DNA from: Mytilus edulis
Lineage: Eukaryota; Mollusca; Bivalvia; Mytilida; Mytilidae
Length of the DNA stretch: 64,000 nt
Direction: 5' to 3'
Assembly: GCF_963676685.1 (NCBI RefSeq)
Contig: NC_092354.1
Span: forward strand, 67,964,241 to 68,028,240
The position numbers were made by a program, and so were the translations under genes. Below the pieces are notes generated by a model. It was given only the letters and a program-made list of their open reading frames with translations. It had not been told where the DNA came from and made no database searches. Within the stretch, counting starts at the first letter, position 1. Every line of letters starts with the position of its first letter. This document shows, one piece after another, positions 58,283 to 64,000 of this stretch.

Positions 58283-59424
58283 TTTCCTCTGTAAATTGTA
58301 GAAAAGTGCATCAGATAAACACACAGTCAAAAGAACAAGTAGTTCGTCTTCATCAAATTATGCAGAATGTTAACAATTAAACATATTAGTGCTTTAAAAT
58401 TGCAGAAAAGGCATGATATACTTGTAGCCGTAAAAGTTGACAGCACACCAATGTGCTCTACGTCATCCAATATGTGTAAATTCTAAAGAAAAAATCGCAG
58501 GTCGTCTGACTACGATACAGTTCCGTTTTCGATAATTTGACATCAAGGAAATATTTTTCGCAGAATTATTATGACACTCTACGGAATACCAAATATTTTT
58601 AAACTCGTGATAAAGGTTGCAATGACTTTAATCGCAAAAACAAATATGCGCTGTATATAACGATATCAAAATTGACATCACGGTTGCTGATGACACGTTA
58701 CACAGAGGTAATCTCAGGTACCAGATAGGTGTAAAATTTGCACTTGAAACACAGTATTGATGCTGCTGTTCGTTACCTTCTTCCGTATAACTCTACTTAT
58801 GCGGATTTGTTCCATTTAAAACAAAAATATACTTAAAATACCAATGTTTTTCATATCCTTGTTTTCGTCACAGTCTGTGGGTATTGTATTTTGAATTTTA
58901 AAGGTAAATTATTTATAATATTAATAAAGCTGAAAAATTGAAAAATCGATTTTAAGTCTATAAATACATTATACTACCATGTATGGAGTAAAACTGTACC
59001 AATCTAGCTGTTAAAATCATCACAACAAGAGGAGATGCATGTAAAGTACAATATGTTTACCTTAACTTCTGACCAACAAAACCAGGAAATGACAGTGGAG
59101 ATACGATCTCTCTTTTTTTGCTGAGAGAAGTGACAAAAATTATGTTTACTACATTGAATTCTAGATTATATAAATGCCAATTGGTAATCGGAATTAAAGA
59201 CCTAAATTGAGCAGAAAATCGACTCAAAGAAAGACAAAGTCTTTAAACTATCCTACTGAAAATATTTGCAATTTCAGGAGCCAATAATTGGCTCTCATTA
59301 ACCGTTCCTCCTTTAAAAACAATGTTGTAGGTATATCTAATTAAGCATTTCATGGTTTTATTTTCCCCTTTTAGCGAAAATAGGAGATATCCATTTTTTA
59401 TTACTTTCCTGTTAAGTTGGAGTT

Positions 59425-59590
59425 CAGTGGCGGATCCAGGGGGGGGGGGTTCCGGGGGTGCGCACCCCCCCTTTATTTTTGCCGATCAATGCATTTGTAT
59501 CGGGTCATATGTTTTGCACCCCCCCCCCCCTTTGCCCTGGGTGCCCTGGGTTAGCACCCCCCCTTCGAAAATTCCTGCATCCGCCCCTGG
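59425..59590 (-). repeat. Family G repeat, reverse copy
   Basis: It runs from 'agtggcggatccaggg' to 'tgcatccgcccctgg'. It is highly similar to 15434-15596. Translation gives DPGGGGSGGAHPP-like peptides that are an artefact of the repeat. Confidence 0.85.
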
Positions 59591-61782
59591 AGTTAAGCGC
59601 TAGTCCATCCCAGCTCCCGACATGCATGCATGCAGTCGATGCTGATCTTTATTATATGGTCCATGCAATTGTGTTAAAAATTTAGAAAAAATAATGTTGA
59701 AGCGGTGCTTTGGTTATTACCGTGAAACATCATTTGTGGCAGGTGGACGGATGTAAGGATGGACATTTGCATTACTTTATAAGCACTGGTTTCGATTATG
59801 TTATTAAAAAAACGTAGAAAGTACAATGACTTAAAGAAAAAAGTAAAACAACATTATTGATTGAGTCACTTGAAAACAGAAACAAACTCTGGACTAACGT
59901 GTTCCTAAACCTTGGGTATAATGAGTTCAGTTATAGAAGTGGTACTATTGGTGTTTCTCATTTAAAGTTAAGTGTAATGGAAACAGCACTTGCCGTCAAA
60001 CCCCCAATCTATGTCATGCTTAATAAACTTTATATGCATATATATTCATTCAAATTCATGACAAATGACTATAACTTGATCAGAGTATTATTTATTTACA
60101 TTTTTCCTGGTGTAAATAGTTCAGAACGTTTAATAACTTATTTCCAAAGAGACTCAAAATATACCAAAGGGAAATTCAAACTCTCAATGCAAGTCGAAAA
60201 TAAACTGACAACACGATGACAAAAAAGAAAAGAAAAGACTAAAAGACTAAACACAGCATAGAATACTGAACAACATGATAAGCTGATAACTACGTGATCA
60301 CCTGTGCAATGGATGCATTTGCATTGGTATTGATAAAACATGTGCACCAAGAAATTGCTAACATTTTCAGACTGTGTTCCGTCCAGAAAGAGAGAACGCA
60401 TTACAAGGCTTACTATTTATTTTTTAAATACATAACTGAAACCATTGCACATTACATTTGTATTTTATGAATCTATTCTAATTGATGAGGTATCAATGCA
60501 GATAATAGAAATATGTATAATGGGAATTAACAAAATCATCGGAAATAGTTATGAATATTATAACAATTAAAAAATTACGAATTCAACACTAGCGTACTCT
60601 CTTCATACATCAAATATTTAGTATTATCAATGAGTAATTGTCAAAGGGTAATCCTGTTTTTTCCTCATAGTTATGATAATATGACGTTTCCGATAATAAT
60701 TGTTTAACAGTGGATTTAAAAAAAGTCGAGTATTCATACTTAGAAATGCAGGATGTTATTTTCCATGTATGTACCAGGTGCGTGTTGGTCATCAGCACAT
60801 CTCTATATTTTGAAATTGAAAATGTTATGGTACTTACATGATCAAGGCTATTTTCCATTGAAATCATTATATAACAATGAATCGATTTACATGTACTTCT
60901 GCATCTAGACTATCGACCCCCAAGATTTTATCTGCACAGTAACAAGTGTTTCTTATTTACTCATTTACAAATGTACAATATGCGTCCCCCTAATTTCAAG
61001 TCATATTAATTTGATAAATAACGTTTTCTACTAACTAAAGAAAGATTGACATTTGGCAGTTTTGTTTTTGGCCTTCTTGCCTTCATGTCAAGTTTTCTCC
61101 CTGCTACAAAGACCATCGGAGACCGGTGGAGACCCGCGGCTGCATATACTTGTTTTGATCGATGGATAGAGTGGAAAAACTAACTGAGGAATCATTGACC
61201 GATAAAATTGGTCAAACAGTTATGAGATAAATGCTTTTATGGTCTTTTATATATACTCCAAAACTTTTACAAAATAACAATAAGGGGTACGTACGGAACT
61301 TATTTTCCTGAAGTTTTTCCAAAAACAAATTCTTCTATCAAATTTATAAATATAATGTTTCAAGTTGGGTTTTTTCTTCTTCTGAAAAATGTCTTTTTTT
61401 GGATAATCTTGTTTACAAATTTCAAGTTTTAAAAGATGTATCCATTGAATATTGAATGACACTTGAAAAAAAAGGAAAAAAAAGTATTTCAAATTTAAAA
61501 TATGCCCAGAATTGATGCTCAGAAAAAGATATCTGATCTAACTTAAATTTAAATGTATAGTAAGTGACTTTATACTAGTAAAACGTTTCAAGTTACAATA
61601 TGTTTAATGTTTGATATAGTGACTGAAATGGCATTAATAATGATAATAATAATTAAGAAATAATTCTTTCATGCCACGCTCTATACGCTCGAAATGTCGC
61701 CATTTTGATTTCATGAACAAAAACGTTATAGAAAAATCAACAGTTGATCAATAAAAAAAAGTACAGAAACATTTAAACTTAC

Positions 61783-61903
61783 TTTTAGAATGTTTTTATT
61801 TAATTTCCTAGCGAGCAACACCAACAAAAATGTCCATTTTGATCTCTGGCGTTGTTCAAAATTTATCTGACGTTGCAATTTCAATTATGACGTCAATCAC
61901 GTG
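61783..61903 (-). promoter_or_regulatory. Candidate promoter and non-coding first exon (minus strand)
   Basis: TGACGTCA (61888-61895, CRE) and CACGTG (61898-61903, E-box) are adjacent. About 105 bp downstream on the minus strand is a strong donor ctaaaa/gtaagt. Between them a 9-codon upstream frame (MDIFVGVAR then stop) occurs. It could be the mannosidase first exon, spliced to 58288; that link is inference. Confidence 0.25.
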
Positions 61904-63071
61904 CAGTCCATGTTCTATTCAAATCAGAACATGGCTTTGTACCCAAAGCTAAAGAAGAACGTCATATTAGAATAGATAATATAAACGCATCAGATATTTA
62001 ATGTGCGGGATATATACATACAAACAATTCCGGTCGGAATCAGAAAGAGACTTCCTATTGTTGGTATATGGACATTTCAACGCTCTCTGTAAGTCAAAGA
62101 ATTATTACAACAACTTTTTTGTATGCTTTCCTAACAAGTCTTGAGTTTACCGATGTAGTGCATAAGGGGACCACACAAACTGTGTAATATTATGTTGTAC
62201 TTCTAAATAAAACAAAGAAAAAAAGTCCACAATATATATACAATGTCATTAGCAATTTCACATGAAATATATTTCAAGATTTTTATTTGAAGTAGTCATC
62301 AACTTAAAATTAAGCATACAGGACCTGTAGTATGATTGCTAATACAACTGAACTATCTGAGTTCAAATGAAATAAAACAGATCGTAGGTCTTTGTACTGT
62401 CTTCAACAATGACCAAACCTAATATCAGAAAGGAATGCTAAAGTATTAAAATTAAAATATTTAATATGAATAAATAATCAATGTTTATTGCACACTGAAC
62501 CAGAAATATGATCATTTGTCATGTAAAAAGTGCAAACAATGTTTCTGTTGACTAACCACAGCTATTTGGTCATTTTTTAAATACAGTTTCTCGACCAGAT
62601 GTATTCCCAACTGTTCACCAATTTAATCTGAATTTGCGTATGGAAAAATAGTTAGAACATAGTGAATGACCACTGAAAATCTATAAGACGGAGGATTCTT
62701 AACTCGCACTAGTCGCTAAATTTTAGTCTTTAAATGTCTTAGTGACCTAGCTTAACATGCATATGATCTAAAAAGTTTAAACAATTTTTTATTTAGTCAT
62801 GTTCATTCTTTCAATCAATTTTCAGACTTATTTGCTGTCGAAACTGAGTAATGTTCACCAAATTCGCTTGCAGACAATTTAATATAAATTTAAAATATCT
62901 CTTCAGTATGATTTAGATGTGTACAGGGAAAGTATTGAATTAACCGCAGTATATACGTCCGAAAATTGATTGAAAGACTGAAAATGTCGTAATAATTTAT
63001 TGTTCGGTCCTTTTACATCTGTTTAGATTAATATAACCGTTTCAGAACAAAATTTCTTTACGAGAGACAAT

Positions 63072-63310
63072 ATGAAAGATGGAGATGTATTGTGATTGTC
63101 AATGAGACAACTATCCACCAAAGTTTAAATGAAGTGGACGTTAGTAAATATAGACAACCGTACGACCTTCAATAATAAGAACAATTCATACTGTATAATA
63201 TGTTATCAAAGGTCCCGACATGAAAAATATGAACCAAATAAAAACAAAAACGTTAAAAAAAACATCATTCCACATAGAAATCAAATAATTAACAGTAAGA
63301 AACCCACTAC
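63072..63310 (+). repeat. Dispersed repeat family A copy
   Basis: 'tgattgtcaatgagacaact', 'caaccgtacgaccttcaata' and 'aaaggtcccgacatgaaaaa' give the usual order. It ends about 100 bp beyond the stop codon of the right-end gene. Confidence 0.75.
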
Positions 63311-63410
63311 TTAACAGGGATGACATAAGGTGCTCTATACAGGTCAAACATAATCTGGATGTAAGTCATAGTTGGAGATTGATGTAACTCATCTCTTTTG
63401 TCATGTACGT

Positions 63411-64000
63411 TTAAAATTCATGATCGTCACACCTAGACGTAGTAGATGAGATACTGCTATTTCTTTCATTTGTAATTTCAGTGTACTTATGCATTTCTTG
63501 ACGTTCTTGTAAAACTATTTCGTACGGATTTTCATACCCATCTCCACCGATGCCCACCATGGAATAACTTGATGTGCAACTATCAGAGTCAATACTTATT
63601 TGACTGTTGATATCGCTTGGTATTTCTTTATTTGTATTTGTGTTACACTGATTGCAATTTTGGTAATTTGTCGTACTTGGCATAGCAGTTGATGATACTA
63701 CGGACATATCCATTTTCGAAGCGTCCAAATCATTCGAGGATATCAAAATTCGTTGTCCAGGTTCTTCTGTTATCTCGGGTTGTAGTAATCTATTCACGAA
63801 GGAGTTTTGGATCACTTCAACTGGTGCAACATCCTCATAAACAGTATTTGAGGAAGCTGACAAACTTTGGCGTTCTAAATTCTGATCGTGATTTTCGTTG
63901 GGGTTAGGAGAACGTACAGTATTGTCAGCCCGTATTGATGTTGTCTCAATTTCATCATAAGTATGATAATGGTGGTTTTCAGGTTCATCATGTTGTTTGT
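63411..64000 (-). CDS. C-terminal tail of a tyrosine-rich protein, probable receptor tail (partial)
   Basis: One open frame runs from the window edge (first full codon at 63998) to TAA at 63413-63411, about 195 residues. The ATG-like start at 63863 is a TTG leucine inside the frame. The sequence is polar, Ser/Thr/Asn-rich and probably disordered. It has tyrosine motifs YHTYDEIE, VYEDV, GYENPYEIVL and YTEI. YDEI and YTEI fit YxxI, a phosphotyrosine/SH2-type signal. I associate such tails with mollusc surface receptors from memory, so the function is inferred. No membrane segment is visible; it would lie beyond the edge. Confidence 0.7.
   Translation of the reverse strand, partial: KQHDEPENHHYHTYDEIETTSIRADNTVRSPNPNENHDQNLERQSLSASSNTVYEDVAPVEVIQNSFVNRLLQPEITEEPGQRILISSNDLDASKMDMSVVSSTAMPSTTNYQNCNQCNTNTNKEIPSDINSQISIDSDSCTSSYSMVGIGGDGYENPYEIVLQERQEMHKYTEITNERNSSISSTTSRCDDHEF

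Larger units (their letters stand above)
58283..63071. other. 5' flank of the mannosidase gene and intergenic sequence
   Basis: An acceptor-like site at 58289 implies at least one non-coding exon here. Candidate donors on the minus strand are aagaag/gtaacg (58776) and ctaaaa/gtaagt (61782). A family G repeat lies at 59425-59590. A 120-residue frame at 59857-60219 looks repeat-derived. No other gene is recognised. Confidence 0.45.

Noticed and set aside
58283..58330. Upstream in-frame ATG for mannosidase (MTVCLSDAL)
   Set aside because: An acceptor-like tacaatttacag lies between it and MKKYMV, so that codon is probably intronic.
59352..59603. Open frame with Gly- and Pro-rich peptide
   Set aside because: It is a translation of the G-rich family G repeat, which also occurs at 15434-15596.
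59857..60219. 120-residue plus-strand frame
   Set aside because: Its end resembles dispersed repeat sequence and there is no recognisable domain or promoter.

Overview
This looks like a stretch of bivalve mollusc nuclear genome, most likely a mussel (Mytilus or a close relative). The sequence is AT-rich. Its genes are split into many short exons with GT-AG introns, and several interspersed repeat families recur that I associate with mussel genomes. The species is an inference; no sequence search was possible. I found no prokaryotic operons, CRISPR arrays, rRNA or convincing tRNA genes.

Layout. (1) 1-3936 is repeat-rich and contains a perfect 26-bp palindrome and a short inverted-repeat element. 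(2) 3937-8340 (+) holds the last five exons of a single-pass membrane protein with an extracellular sushi/CCP domain and a cytoplasmic tail carrying an FxNPxY motif; its earlier exons lie upstream. (3) 8341-17700 is mostly repeats, with one orphan ORF (13355-13705, -) and an unexplained, less AT-rich block (12240-12840). (4) 17863-24150 (+) is a complete three-exon gene for a 1095-residue C2H2 zinc-finger protein: one isolated finger, eight clustered fingers, PLDL-type motifs and a basic nuclear localisation signal. A long AT-rich 3' flank follows, with a 23-bp minisatellite. (5) 28-37.5 kb is intergenic and full of small elements, including two Harbinger-like MITE copies. (6) 37501-58282 (-) is a complete 22-coding-exon gene for Golgi alpha-mannosidase II (glycoside hydrolase 38, 1169 residues). 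I joined all its exons in consistent phase, from the type II membrane anchor to the stop codon. (7) 58283-63410 is intergenic or 5' flank. (8) 63411-64000 (-) is the C-terminal tail of another gene, probably a tyrosine-rich cell-surface receptor.

The most striking observation is in the mannosidase gene. Five of its 42 splice junctions are covered by tandem duplications. Intron 16 holds near-identical 119-bp partial copies of exon 16 plus its donor. Intron 17 holds four 118-119-bp copies of exon 17's 3' part plus donor, most with the reading frame still open. A 27-bp unit is triplicated across the exon 8 donor, a 59-bp unit is duplicated across the exon 4 donor, and a 53-bp unit is duplicated across the exon 18 acceptor. 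Introns of this gene also hold a 1.0-kb hAT-type element with a perfect 8-bp target duplication and a piggyBac-like TTAA element.

The genes do not form one pathway. The mannosidase acts in the Golgi on N-glycans, the zinc-finger protein is a probable nuclear repressor, and the two flanking genes encode probable surface receptors.
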